Assembly (NCBI GenBank): GCA_020444045.1
Contig: JAHLLS010000022.1
Coordinates: 33,478-97,477, forward strand
DNA: 64,000 nt
Direction of reading: 5' to 3'
Source: Deltaproteobacteria bacterium
GTDB taxonomy: Bacteria > Desulfobacterota > Desulfobacteria > Desulfobacterales > UBA5852
A program made the translations under genes and the position numbers. This document shows positions 33,815 through 42,465 of this stretch, piece after piece; position 1 is the stretch's first letter; each line of letters starts with the position of its first letter. The notes beneath the pieces are model-generated. The model ran no database searches and was not told the DNA's origin. It saw nothing but the letters and a program-made list of their open reading frames with translations.

Positions 33815-36800
33815 ATGCCCAGACGCGACGATATTCACAAAGTTCTCATCATCGGCTCCGGCCCTATTGTCATCGGACAGGCCTGCGAGTTCGATTATTC
33901 CGGTACCCAGGCCTGCAAAGCCCTGCGGTCCCTGGGCTACGAGGTCGTACTGGTCAATTCCAACCCGGCGACCATCATGACGGATCCGGGCATGGCCGAT
34001 GCGACCTATATCGAACCGCTCAACGCCAAGGTGATTAAGGAAATCATCGCCAAAGAGCGGCCGGATGCACTCCTGCCCAACCTCGGCGGCCAGAGTGGCC
34101 TAAACCTTTCCTCGGAGCTGCACCAACTGGGGGTGCTCGAGGAATATGGCGTGAAAATCATCGGGGTCAATATCGATGCGATCCAACGGGGCGAGGACCG
34201 CCTGATTTTCAAGGAAACCATGGACCGACTGGGAATCGAGACGCCTGCCAGCCGGATTGTCGGCACGGTGGCGGATGCCGAAACCGCGGCCGAGGAACTG
34301 GGATTCCCGGTGGTTATCCGTCCGGCCTATACCATGGGCGGCACCGGCGGCGGCCTGGTTTACAATCGCGAAGAGCTCAGTGTGGTCGCGGCACGCGGCC
34401 TGGCCGCCAGCCTGGTCAACCAGGTGCTGGTGGAAGAGTCCGTTCTGGGGTGGGAAGAACTGGAGCTCGAGGTGGTGCGGGATGCCAAAAACCAGATCAT
34501 CACGGTCTGCTTCATCGAAAATGTGGATCCCATGGGAGTTCATACCGGTGACAGCTACTGCACCGCCCCCATGCTGACCATTGCGCCCAATCTGCAGGAG
34601 CGGCTCCAGCGCTACTCCTACGCTATCGTCGAGGCCATCGAGGTGATCGGCGGCACCAATATTCAGTTCGCGCACGACCCGGCCACCGGTCGGGTGGTGG
34701 TGATCGAGATCAACCCGCGGACCTCGCGCTCATCGGCTCTGGCGTCCAAAGCCACGGGGTTTCCCATCGCCCGGATCTCCTCCCTGCTGGCCGGTGGCCT
34801 GACCCTGGATGAAATACCGTACTGGCGGGATGGCACCCTCGACCGATACACCCCCTCCGGGGACTATGTCGTGGTGAAATTCGCGCGCTGGGCCTTCGAA
34901 AAATTTGAGGGCGTCACTGATGAACTGGGCACCCAGATGAAGGCCGTGGGCGAGGTCATGAGCCTCGGACGCAACTACAAGGAGGCGTTTCAGAAGGCCA
35001 TTCGCAGTCTGGAAAACGGCCGCTATGGGCTCGGTTTTGCCAAGGATTTTCACGAACAGCCCCTGGAAAATCTGCTCCAGATGATCCGCACGCCCAACAG
35101 CGAGCGCCAGTTTCAGATGTATGAAGCGCTTCGCAAGGGGGCCGATGTCCGGACGCTCTACGACCTGACACGGATCAAGCCCTGGTTTATCGAACAGATG
35201 CAGGAACTCGTGGTGCTGGAAGAGGAGATTCGGGGCTATCGCGGCACGGATCTGCCCGATGAACTGCTGGCGCGTGCCAAAAAAGACGGCTTTGCCGACC
35301 GCTATCTGGCCGGTCTGCTGGATCGGCCGGAAAGCGCGATTCGAGCCCAGCGTCAAGGGCAGGGCATCGTGGAGGCCTGGGAGCCGGTGCCGGTCAGCGG
35401 GGTGGACGCCGCCGCCTATTACTACTCCACCTATAATGCACCGGACCGGGTGCCGGTCAGCGACCGCAAGAAAATCATGGTATTGGGCGGTGGCCCCAAC
35501 CGCATCGGACAGGGCATCGAATTCGACTACTGCTGCGTGCATGCGGCCATGGCCATCCGTGCGGCCGGTTATGAGTCGATTATGGTGAACTGCAACCCCG
35601 AAACCGTATCCACAGACTATGACACCTCGGATAAACTCTACTTCGAACCGCTGACGGTGGAGGATGTGTTAAGCATTTACGAGAAAGAAAAACCCGAAGG
35701 AGTAGTGGTGCAGTTCGGCGGACAGACACCACTCAATATCGCCAACGAGTTGGCCCAGGCGGGCGTTTGCATCCTGGGAACTCAGCCGGACACCATCGAC
35801 CTGGCGGAAGATCGTGACCGGTTTCGCGTGATCATGCGCGAGTTGGGCATCCCCCAGCCCGCCTCGGGAATGGCCAGCAGTCTGGCGGAAGCCCGGGCGA
35901 TTGCCGCGGATATCGGCTATCCGCTCATGGTGCGTCCCTCCTATGTGCTGGGTGGGCGCGGCATGGAAGTCATCATGGACGAGGTGATGCTGGCCCGCTA
36001 CGTGGAAGCGGCCGTGGCCCTTTCCCCCGAGCGGCCGATTCTGATCGACAAGTTCCTCGACAACGCGGTCGAGGCCGAGGCCGACGCCATTGCCGACGGG
36101 ACGGATGCCTTTGTCCCGGCGGTCATGGAGCATATCGAACTGGCCGGGATTCACTCGGGTGACTCGGCCTGCGTGATTCCGCCCGTCAGCATCGCCCCCA
36201 AGCATATCGAGACCATCAGTGAATACACCCGTAAGATTGCCGTGGCCTTGAAGGTTGTGGGCCTGATGAACATCCAGTACGCCATTTTCGAGAACACCGT
36301 GTATGTCCTTGAGGCCAATCCCCGGGCATCGCGGACCGTGCCGTTGGTCTCCAAGGTGTGCAATGTAGCCATGGCCAAACTGGCCACCGAGGTCATGCTG
36401 GGGCGCCGGCTGGTGGACCTGGCACTCAAAACGCGCCCCATCCCCCATTGGGGCGTCAAAGAGGCGGTCTTTCCCTTCAACATGTTCCATGAGGTGGATC
36501 CCCTGCTCGGGCCTGAAATGCGCTCCACGGGCGAGGTTCTGGGTATCTCGAACTCATATGGCCGTGCCTTTTTCAAGGCCCAGGAGGCGACCCAGACCGC
36601 CCTGCCGTTCGAGGGCACGGTGTTGTTCACCATTGCCGACCGGGATAAATCCGCGGCGCTGGAACCAGTCCGGTTGTTCCGGGAAATGGGATTTCGCATC
36701 ATGACCACCCAGGGGACCTATCAGTTCCTGAAAGACAGTGGAATCGATACCGTCCCGGTGCGTAAGCTGGGTTACGGGCGTCCCAACCTTGTGGATGTCA

Positions 36801-37015
36801 TCAAAAGTGGTGAAATTCAGCTGCTGGTGAACACGCCCAGCGGCAAGCGAAGCGCGGAAGACAACTCACAGGTCCGCAAGGCGGCCATTCGCTATAAGAT
36901 TCCCTACATCACCACCACGGCCGCGGCGATTGCCGCCGCCAAAGGCATTGCCGCTCGCCGGGAAGGGGCGCCGCAGGTCAAATCCCTGCAGGCCTACCAC
37001 GAAGATATTCGCTGA
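33815..37015 (+). CDS. carB: Carbamoyl-phosphate synthase large subunit
   Basis: Makes carbamoyl phosphate from bicarbonate, ammonia and two ATP for arginine and pyrimidine synthesis. The 1066 residues contain the two homologous ATP-grasp halves: IIGSGPIVIGQACEFDYSGTQACKALRSLG and VLGGGPNRIGQGIEFDYCCVHAAMAIRAAG, each with GGQTPLN/GGQSGLN and RPSYVLGGRGME/RPAYTMGGTGGG loops. It ends with an MGS-like allosteric domain (LFREMGFRIMTTQGTYQFLKDSGI, VNTPSGKRS). The small subunit carA is not in the window. A strong terminator follows. Confidence 0.97.
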   Translation: MPRRDDIHKVLIIGSGPIVIGQACEFDYSGTQACKALRSLGYEVVLVNSNPATIMTDPGMADATYIEPLNAKVIKEIIAKERPDALLPNLGGQSGLNLSSELHQLGVLEEYGVKIIGVNIDAIQRGEDRLIFKETMDRLGIETPASRIVGTVADAETAAEELGFPVVIRPAYTMGGTGGGLVYNREELSVVAARGLAASLVNQVLVEESVLGWEELELEVVRDAKNQIITVCFIENVDPMGVHTGDSYCTAPMLTIAPNLQERLQRYSYAIVEAIEVIGGTNIQFAHDPATGRVVVIEINPRTSRSSALASKATGFPIARISSLLAGGLTLDEIPYWRDGTLDRYTPSGDYVVVKFARWAFEKFEGVTDELGTQMKAVGEVMSLGRNYKEAFQKAIRSLENGRYGLGFAKDFHEQPLENLLQMIRTPNSERQFQMYEALRKGADVRTLYDLTRIKPWFIEQMQELVVLEEEIRGYRGTDLPDELLARAKKDGFADRYLAGLLDRPESAIRAQRQGQGIVEAWEPVPVSGVDAAAYYYSTYNAPDRVPVSDRKKIMVLGGGPNRIGQGIEFDYCCVHAAMAIRAAGYESIMVNCNPETVSTDYDTSDKLYFEPLTVEDVLSIYEKEKPEGVVVQFGGQTPLNIANELAQAGVCILGTQPDTIDLAEDRDRFRVIMRELGIPQPASGMASSLAEARAIAADIGYPLMVRPSYVLGGRGMEVIMDEVMLARYVEAAVALSPERPILIDKFLDNAVEAEADAIADGTDAFVPAVMEHIELAGIHSGDSACVIPPVSIAPKHIETISEYTRKIAVALKVVGLMNIQYAIFENTVYVLEANPRASRTVPLVSKVCNVAMAKLATEVMLGRRLVDLALKTRPIPHWGVKEAVFPFNMFHEVDPLLGPEMRSTGEVLGISNSYGRAFFKAQEATQTALPFEGTVLFTIADRDKSAALEPVRLFREMGFRIMTTQGTYQFLKDSGIDTVPVRKLGYGRPNLVDVIKSGEIQLLVNTPSGKRSAEDNSQVRKAAIRYKIPYITTTAAAIAAAKGIAARREGAPQVKSLQAYHEDIR

Positions 37016-37089
37016 TGCCGAATCGCCGACATTCGCATCATAGACTTGAATAGGGTAGGGGTGCGGTAAGAACTAAAAACTTAGTAACG

Positions 37090-37123
37090 ACGGGATGCGG
37101 GGGGAAACCGCATCCCGTTTTTC
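37090..37123. terminator. Bidirectional intrinsic terminator after carB
   Basis: ACGGGATGCGG (37090-37100) pairs perfectly with CCGCATCCCGT (37108-37118) around a GGGGAAA loop, followed by a T-rich stretch. It lies between carB and the convergent small gene at 37127, and can serve both. Confidence 0.9.
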
Positions 37124-37126
37124 GTT

Positions 37127-37294
37127 TTACAGCGCTTCTGGATTGCAGAGGTTTTTCTGATTCACGGCCGAACGGCCACAGTTTTTGCAGAAGTGTTTGG
37201 CCGGCTGGATCAGCTTGATGAATTCGCTTGTATGGGATTCGTGATACTTTTCTTCTACCAGTGCGCAAAGCGTTTTATCGTCGGTCTGGTTCAT
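37127..37294 (-). CDS. 55-residue zinc-ribbon-like protein
   Basis: A small protein starting MNQTDDKTLCALVEEKY and containing HFCKNCGRSAV and NLCNPEAL: a CxxC knuckle plus a further Cys, suggestive of a small metal-binding ribbon. AGGAG sits at proper distance before the ATG. Similar short CKxCGR-type proteins occur in deltaproteobacteria; function unknown. It is the last gene of the cydAB unit and ends at the carB terminator. Confidence 0.7.
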   Translation of the reverse strand: MNQTDDKTLCALVEEKYHESHTSEFIKLIQPAKHFCKNCGRSAVNQKNLCNPEAL

Positions 37295-37326
37295 TATCAG
37301 TCTCCTTTAGATAAGGATGATGTCGT

Positions 37327-37446
37327 CTACAGGTGGGTCACGACCCACCGGAACAGATAGGAAAGGGTCAGCGTGGCCATAAGGCCACCACACCACAACA
37401 CGGCAAACCATGCCCATTGGCGTTTTTTGTCAGTAGGCGGATTCAT
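37327..37446 (-). CDS. 39-residue membrane protein accompanying cydB (DUF2474/CydX-like)
   Basis: A single-helix protein: MNPPTDKKRQWAWFAVL with a hydrophobic middle and ending RWVVTHL. The basic/Trp start, one membrane span and final Arg resemble the tiny DUF2474-type subunits or accessory peptides encoded after bd-oxidase subunit II. Its start overlaps the end of cydB by 17 nt, so it is translationally coupled. Probable role: stabilising or completing the oxidase. Confidence 0.7.
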   Translation of the reverse strand: MNPPTDKKRQWAWFAVLWCGGLMATLTLSYLFRWVVTHL

Positions 37447-38446
37447 GGGAGGCCTTTCCTCGGAAAACATAGTAACAGTAAGCCGTGTAGGCAAGGACCA
37501 CCGGCAGCATGATGGCCGTTCCCACCAGCAGCAGGGATTGGGATTCCGGGGCGGCGGCGGCCTGCTGGTAGGTCACCTGATGCGGCACGAGCCAAGGCCA
37601 CAGGCTGATCCCGAGCCCGAGATAGCCCATCAGAAATACACCGATACTCATGAAGAAAGGGCGGTACTCTCTGCCGGTATGCAGATCGCGCCAGATGAGT
37701 ACGAACAGTGCCGCGGTCAAAAGGGGAATCGGCAGTAGGAAGAATACATTCGGCAGACTGAACCACAACTCACGAATGGATGCCTTCATCAGGGGCATGC
37801 TGACGCTGACAATTCCCAGGAACAGGCCCACGTATCCCAATACATACGATGCGCTCTTGCGGGCCCAGTCCTGCGTGGCATCTTCGGTTTTCATCACCAG
37901 CCATGTGCTGCCCAGCAACGCATAGCCGAATATAAGGGCGATCCCTGTCATCACGCTGTAGGCATTGATCCAGTCAAACGATCCTCCGGCAAAACTCCGA
38001 CCTTCGACATCGATGCCCTGCACCACAGCACCCAGAATCATGCCCTGCATCAGGGTTGCCAAGAGGGAACCGAAGTGAAAGGCATAGTCCCAGATACGGC
38101 GGGAGCTTTCGGCCTTGAATCGAAATTCAAAGGCGACGCCTCTGAAAATCAGCCCCAGCAGCATGAGCGTCACCGGAATGTACAGGGCTGGCATCAGGAT
38201 GGCGTAGGCCAATGGAAAGGCGGCGAACAGACCGCCGCCACCCAGCACCAGCCAGGTTTCATTGCCGTCCCAGAAAGGGGCAATGGAATTCATCATCCGG
38301 TCCCGGCAGGTGTCGGACGGCGCGAAGGGGAAGAGAATGCCGACCCCTAAATCAAACCCATCCAGTATCACGTATAGCAGAACGGCGATAATGATCAGGC
38401 TGTACCAGATCAGCGGCAGGTCCAGGAAGGGTTCCAAATTAAACAT
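37430..38446 (-). CDS. cydB: Cytochrome bd ubiquinol oxidase subunit II
   Basis: A 338-residue polytopic protein starting MFNLEPFLDLPLIWYSLIIIAVLLYVILDGFDLGVGILFPFA, the CydB beginning with the DGFDLG motif. Several further membrane helices follow; WDGNETWLVLGGGGLFAAFPLAYA is a conserved CydB segment. It forms the oxidase with CydA. It overlaps cydA by 8 nt. Confidence 0.96.
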   Translation of the reverse strand: MFNLEPFLDLPLIWYSLIIIAVLLYVILDGFDLGVGILFPFAPSDTCRDRMMNSIAPFWDGNETWLVLGGGGLFAAFPLAYAILMPALYIPVTLMLLGLIFRGVAFEFRFKAESSRRIWDYAFHFGSLLATLMQGMILGAVVQGIDVEGRSFAGGSFDWINAYSVMTGIALIFGYALLGSTWLVMKTEDATQDWARKSASYVLGYVGLFLGIVSVSMPLMKASIRELWFSLPNVFFLLPIPLLTAALFVLIWRDLHTGREYRPFFMSIGVFLMGYLGLGISLWPWLVPHQVTYQQAAAAPESQSLLLVGTAIMLPVVLAYTAYCYYVFRGKASHESAY

Positions 38447-39842
38447 GCTCGCCTCCTTTCGCCGTCACGCGCGGCGCAACCAGCGGTGGCTTTGATACGC
38501 CATGGTCGCCATAGGCGGTTTCTTCGGCAGCGGGGCCTTTCGCAATCAGGCGGGCGATATAATATACGCCGGCCCCGAACACGACGCCGTACGTGACGAC
38601 AAAGGCCGCCAGCGACAGGGCGATGGGTTGGCTGCCCACCGGTGACGCGGCTTCGGCCGTCCGCATGACATTATAGATGATGTAGGGCTGCCTTCCGATC
38701 TCGGTCACGAACCATCCGGCCAGCACGGCAATAAACCCGGAAGGGGTCAGGGCCATGCACCAGTACTGGAACCAGGGGGTCGTAAACAAGCGTTTGCGCA
38801 GATAAAGAACCAGGGCCATGACCCCGGTCAGAATCATGAGCATGCCGATGCCCACCATGATCCGGAACGACCAGAACACCCAGGCCACGGGCGGCTGCTC
38901 GTCGCGCGGCCATTCTTTCAGTCCTTTGACTTCGCCGTCCAGGTCATGGGTCAAGATCAAACTGGAGAGCTTTGGAATTTCGATTGCATAGCGGGTGGTT
39001 TGCGCTTCCTGATCGGGCCAGCCGAACAATACGAGCGGCGCACCGCGCTGGGTTTCCCAAAGGCCTTCCATGGCCGCCACCTTGGCCGGTTGATGTTTCA
39101 GCGTATTGAGGCCATGCAGGTCGCCGAGCAAAAGTTGCGTCGGCGCGACGAAAACCGCCATGATCATGGCCATGCCCAGCATGACGCGGGCGTGTTTTTC
39201 ATGTTTTCGACGCCAGAGGTAAAACGCCCCGATGCCGCCCACGACAAAGGCGGTCGTCAGGTAGGTCGCCACGATCATGTGTGCAAAGCGATACGGGAAA
39301 GATGGGTTGAAAACGACGGCCAGCCAGTCGGTGGGGTAGAGAAGGCCGTCATCGCCCAGACGGAAGCCCTGGGGTGTCTGCATCCAGCTGTTGGCCGATA
39401 GAATCCAGAAAGCGGATATCAGCGTGCCGCAGGCGACGATTACGGTGGCGGCGAAATGCATGCGGGGGCTGACCCGATTCCAGCCGAACAGCATGACACC
39501 TAGGAAGGAGGCTTCCAGAAAAAAAGCGGTCAAGACCTCGTAACCCAGCAGAGGACCTAAGATGTTGCCGGATTTATCCGCGAAGACCGACCAGTTGGTC
39601 CCGAACTGAAAAGACATGACGATCCCGGAAACAACGCCCATTCCGAAAGCAACTGCGAAAATTTTGACCCACATGCGATAGATTTCAGCATAGACAACGT
39701 TGCCGGTCTTCAGCCAGCGCCACTCCAGGACCGCCAGCCAACTCGCCAAACCGATGGTAAACGCCGGGAAAATGATGTGAAAAGAAATGGTGAAAGCAAA
39801 CTGAATGCGGGCCAACAGCACAGGATCAAGGGTATCGAACAT
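38439..39842 (-). CDS. cydA: Cytochrome bd ubiquinol oxidase subunit I
   Basis: A 467-residue membrane protein carrying the b- and d-type haems and the quinol site. The start MFDTLDPVLLARIQFAFTISFHIIFPAFTIGLASWLAVLEW contains the axial His. GRQPWI appears in variant form as GRQPYIIYNVMRTAEAASP. It is shorter than E. coli CydA, indicating the short Q-loop type. The oxidase reduces oxygen with high affinity and would protect an anaerobe from oxygen. GTGAGG precedes the ATG. The 111-bp divergent region contains operator repeats for the CarH-like regulator. Confidence 0.96.
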   Translation of the reverse strand: MFDTLDPVLLARIQFAFTISFHIIFPAFTIGLASWLAVLEWRWLKTGNVVYAEIYRMWVKIFAVAFGMGVVSGIVMSFQFGTNWSVFADKSGNILGPLLGYEVLTAFFLEASFLGVMLFGWNRVSPRMHFAATVIVACGTLISAFWILSANSWMQTPQGFRLGDDGLLYPTDWLAVVFNPSFPYRFAHMIVATYLTTAFVVGGIGAFYLWRRKHEKHARVMLGMAMIMAVFVAPTQLLLGDLHGLNTLKHQPAKVAAMEGLWETQRGAPLVLFGWPDQEAQTTRYAIEIPKLSSLILTHDLDGEVKGLKEWPRDEQPPVAWVFWSFRIMVGIGMLMILTGVMALVLYLRKRLFTTPWFQYWCMALTPSGFIAVLAGWFVTEIGRQPYIIYNVMRTAEAASPVGSQPIALSLAAFVVTYGVVFGAGVYYIARLIAKGPAAEETAYGDHGVSKPPLVAPRVTAKGGEHV

Positions 39843-39896
39843 GGTCAGGCCTCACTTTGGTAGCCGGTCAGTTATCATACGCGTAAAGGTCAAACA

Positions 39897-39929
39897 TAGA
39901 CAAATATTAGACAAAAAATTGACAGTGTC
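39897..39929. promoter_or_regulatory. Three tandem 11-bp repeats, CarH-type operator
   Basis: TAGACAAATAT, TAGACAAAAAA and TTGACAGTGTC lie head to tail at exactly 11-bp intervals; a degenerate fourth (GTCAAACATA) may precede them. Tandem 11-bp repeats overlapping the -35 box are what CarH tetramers are known to bind. The last repeat contains TTGACA and the perfect dyad TTGACAGTGTCAA. Confidence 0.6.
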
Positions 39930-39947
39930 AAGGCAAGCTGCTACATT
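39919..39947 (+). promoter_or_regulatory. Promoter of the CarH-like gene, probably leaderless
   Basis: TTGACA (39919-39924), 17-bp spacer, TACATT (39942-39947). The expected start falls at about 39954, which is the A of the ATG. No Shine-Dalgarno lies before that ATG, consistent with a leaderless message. The -35 box lies inside the operator repeats. Confidence 0.6.
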
Positions 39948-39953
39948 CGCACC

Positions 39954-40904
39954 ATGGAAACCGGCCGTTTCGAAATTCAATACGTATCCCGCCGAACCGG
40001 TTTGAATCCGCACCGGATCAGAGCCTGGGAGCGCCGCTATCAGGCGGTCCTACCCCACAGAACGGCAACCCATCGGCGCCGCTATACGGAAACGGATATT
40101 CAGCGGCTGCAGATGCTGAGACAGGCTGTTGAGAGTGGCCACCGCATCTCCGGCATCGCCGGGATGCCGCTCGAGGATCTGCGCACGCTTGTCAGCCGCA
40201 ATGGTATGAGACACCCTCCCGTATCGCTGCCGGTATCCAACAAAGAGGCCGCGCGGGAACGCGATTTTATTGCATCGGGATTTCGCGCCATCGAGGCCTT
40301 GGACGCCTCGGCGCTGCAATCCGTTCTCACCCAAGCCTTAATGCATTTTCCCCGCCGCCGTCTCGTCGAGGGGATTATCGTGCCGCTCAATGCGAAAGTT
40401 GGCCGCGCATGGGTTGACGGCAACCTGAGAATTGCCCATGAACACATGGCCAGTGCCGTCATACGATCATTTTTGGGAGAATTGCTCGGAGATCTGGCAC
40501 CGGTGACGGGGGCTGTTGGCATTGTCGTTGGCACCCTCAGCGGACAGCGGCACGAGATGGGCGCCATGACCGTTTCGCTGGCCGCTGCGGACGCCGGCTG
40601 GTGGCCATTGTATCTCGGAGCCGACCTTCCGGCGGAAGAGATCGCCGCGGCGGTCCAAAAGACCGGGGCGCGTGCGGCGGCCATCAGCATCATCGACGCC
40701 TCAGATTCTGAAAAAACCGTGTCTGAAGTGTTTAAGCTGGGCCAATTGCTGAGAGGACAGGCCGCCGTTTTTGCCGGCGGTCACGCATCGACAAGTTTTT
40801 GCGCCGCTTTGCGCGAAAGGGCGATTTACTGGTGCGACAATTTGGAAGCCTTTCACACGGCGTTGCTCGATGAAGCCATGCGTGACAGGGGGGTGAGCGT
40901 ATGA
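39954..40904 (+). CDS. MerR-type regulator with B12-binding domain (CarH/LitR-like)
   Basis: A 316-residue regulator: MerR HTH (YVSRRTGLNPHRIRAWERRYQAVLPHRTATHRRRYTETDI), a four-helix cap and a cobalamin-binding domain. The cap keeps W and EH of the adenosylcobalamin pocket in RAWVDGNLRIAHEHMAS; the B12 loop is GQRHEMGAMTVSLAAADAG with the lower-ligand His, then LYLGADLP and FAGG. From memory of Thermus CarH, the residue after the Trp is a His that locks the light-exposed state; here it is Val. So cobalamin binding is likely but the light response may differ. It probably controls itself and perhaps cydAB. Confidence 0.85.
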   Translation: METGRFEIQYVSRRTGLNPHRIRAWERRYQAVLPHRTATHRRRYTETDIQRLQMLRQAVESGHRISGIAGMPLEDLRTLVSRNGMRHPPVSLPVSNKEAARERDFIASGFRAIEALDASALQSVLTQALMHFPRRRLVEGIIVPLNAKVGRAWVDGNLRIAHEHMASAVIRSFLGELLGDLAPVTGAVGIVVGTLSGQRHEMGAMTVSLAAADAGWWPLYLGADLPAEEIAAAVQKTGARAAAISIIDASDSEKTVSEVFKLGQLLRGQAAVFAGGHASTSFCAALRERAIYWCDNLEAFHTALLDEAMRDRGVSV

Positions 40905-41902
40905 CGGGTGAACGTGACAAGCGCGCCCAGGGCGCCCTTTGGGGGCTCTTTATCGGTGATGCGCTGGCCATGCCGGTTCACTGGTATTACAATCGGGAGG
41001 CGCTGTTGCGGGATTATGGCCCCATCCACACCTATCTTGCCCCGCACAACCCTCATCCGGACAGCATTCTATGGCGTTCTCGCTTCGTCTCGCCGGGAGA
41101 AGGTTTTGATATTTTGCATGACCAGCGCCCGTTCTGGGGGCAGCGCGGCGTTCATTACCACCAATTTCTGCGGGCTGGCGAGAACACACTCAATCTCCAG
41201 TGTGCCCGCCTGTTGATGGAATCCCTGAGCCAATGCGGTCAATACGACGCCGATGATTATCTCAAGCGCTACATCGCCTTCATGACCACCCCGGGGCGGC
41301 ACCAGGACACCTATGTCGAAGAGGTCCACCGCCATTTTTTCACCCGACTGGCCAGCGGGCTTTCCCCACGCCAGTGCGGGATTCCGGAAAAGCACATTGG
41401 CGGGTTGCTGGGGATGGTTCCTATCATCGCGCATTACCGAATGGATCCGCGTGAAGGATCCGCGCATGCTCAGGAACACCTGGCGCTGACCCATCGCGGG
41501 CCGCGCATGGCGACTGCCGCCGCGCTCGTTATTGATATCCTGCAGCAGGTAATTGCCGGGGCATCCCTGCGCAGCGTGCTGGAAGACGGCATGCGATCCC
41601 AGCACAGCCCTTATTTCGGGCATCCCTTCCAAAAGTGGCAAGGCGCGTCGGACTACGACATCGTTGGACGGTACCTGAGCACGGCCTGTTATGTCGAAGA
41701 CGCCCTCCCGGCCGTGATCTACCTGGCCTGGAAATATGCCGATGACCCTGAACAGGGGTTGATTGCCAATTGTCACGTGGGCGGTGACAATGCTCATCGG
41801 GGCGCCCTCCTGGGAGCTTTTTTCGGGGCTGACGGTGGTGTCACGGCTTTTCCGGAGCCATGGGTGGCAGGACTGTTGGAACCGGTGCCGGACCTGCTAT
41901 AA
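40901..41902 (+). CDS. ADP-ribosylglycohydrolase-family protein
   Basis: A 333-residue hydrolase of the ADP-ribosyl-acceptor type: GALWGLFIGDALAMPVHWYYN at the start and NCHVGGDNAHRGALLGAFFGADGG at the end. Canonical members use Asp clusters for two magnesium ions; GDALAMP and GGDNAHRG supply some, while the first cluster (usually S/T-D-D-T) is not obvious, so activity on ADP-ribose is not assured. Its ATG overlaps the TGA of the B12 regulator by 4 nt, implying coupled expression and control by that regulator. Confidence 0.8.
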   Translation: MTGERDKRAQGALWGLFIGDALAMPVHWYYNREALLRDYGPIHTYLAPHNPHPDSILWRSRFVSPGEGFDILHDQRPFWGQRGVHYHQFLRAGENTLNLQCARLLMESLSQCGQYDADDYLKRYIAFMTTPGRHQDTYVEEVHRHFFTRLASGLSPRQCGIPEKHIGGLLGMVPIIAHYRMDPREGSAHAQEHLALTHRGPRMATAAALVIDILQQVIAGASLRSVLEDGMRSQHSPYFGHPFQKWQGASDYDIVGRYLSTACYVEDALPAVIYLAWKYADDPEQGLIANCHVGGDNAHRGALLGAFFGADGGVTAFPEPWVAGLLEPVPDLL

Positions 41903-41950
41903 TGCGCCTATCGGTTTGCATCACATGGAATTTCAGACTAAGGAGGGAAG

Positions 41951-42172
41951 ATGGGAACATCAGCGGTTGTGATATTTCGTCCGTATCCGTTTGAGGTCGG
42001 TCAGAAGATCTATATCGAAGACGGCCCCCGGCATGGCGATTGGGAGGTCATCGCGGTCAGCGATCGCAAGGTCACGCTGCGCTGCCCCTTTTCGAAACGC
42101 GAATTCGCGTGGAATCGTTTCTGTTATGTTGCGGAAACGCGCGAAGACATTCCCTGGCCTCACCCTGAATAG
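41951..42172 (+). CDS. Small hypothetical beta-rich protein
   Basis: A 73-residue protein, VVIFRPYPFEVGQKIYIEDGPRHGDWEVIAVSDRKVTLRCPFSKREFAWNRFCY, resembling a small SH3-like barrel by strand pattern. Good AAGGAGGG upstream. Cytosolic; not recognised. It opens a run of small genes. Confidence 0.65.
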   Translation: MGTSAVVIFRPYPFEVGQKIYIEDGPRHGDWEVIAVSDRKVTLRCPFSKREFAWNRFCYVAETREDIPWPHPE

Positions 42173-42193
42173 ACCAGGAATCAGGAGACAAGC

Positions 42194-42424
42194 ATGAAAC
42201 GATGGTATCAAAGACTGGGCGCGATCGTTGCAACGATGTTGCTGTCGTCCGTTCTGCTGATGGTGGGTTGTGAGGGAACCGAAAGTCGGAATCAGGTGGA
42301 TGACACCGTCGAGGAATTGGCTGGCAAAAAGCAAGTGGACCAGATGAAAGCCATGAAAGAAGACCTGGACCAGATCCAGACCCAGCAGGATGACCGCCTT
42401 AAACAGTTTCAGACTACTGACTGA
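42194..42424 (+). CDS. Small lipoprotein
   Basis: A 76-residue protein with a lipoprotein signal: MKRWYQRLGAIVATMLLSSVLL, then MVGC as lipobox. The mature 50 residues are charged and helical with a coiled-coil look (QVDQMKAMKEDLDQIQTQQDDRLKQF). An Lpp-like structural or assembly role is conceivable but unproven. AGGAG precedes the ATG. Confidence 0.72.
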   Translation: MKRWYQRLGAIVATMLLSSVLLMVGCEGTESRNQVDDTVEELAGKKQVDQMKAMKEDLDQIQTQQDDRLKQFQTTD

Positions 42425-42465
42425 GACGTCCTTTTTACTAACACGCCGGCAAGAGGACAGGTGAA

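Noticed and set aside
35669..36490. 273-codon minus-strand frame inside carB
   Set aside because: Shadow of the well-conserved carB reading frame.
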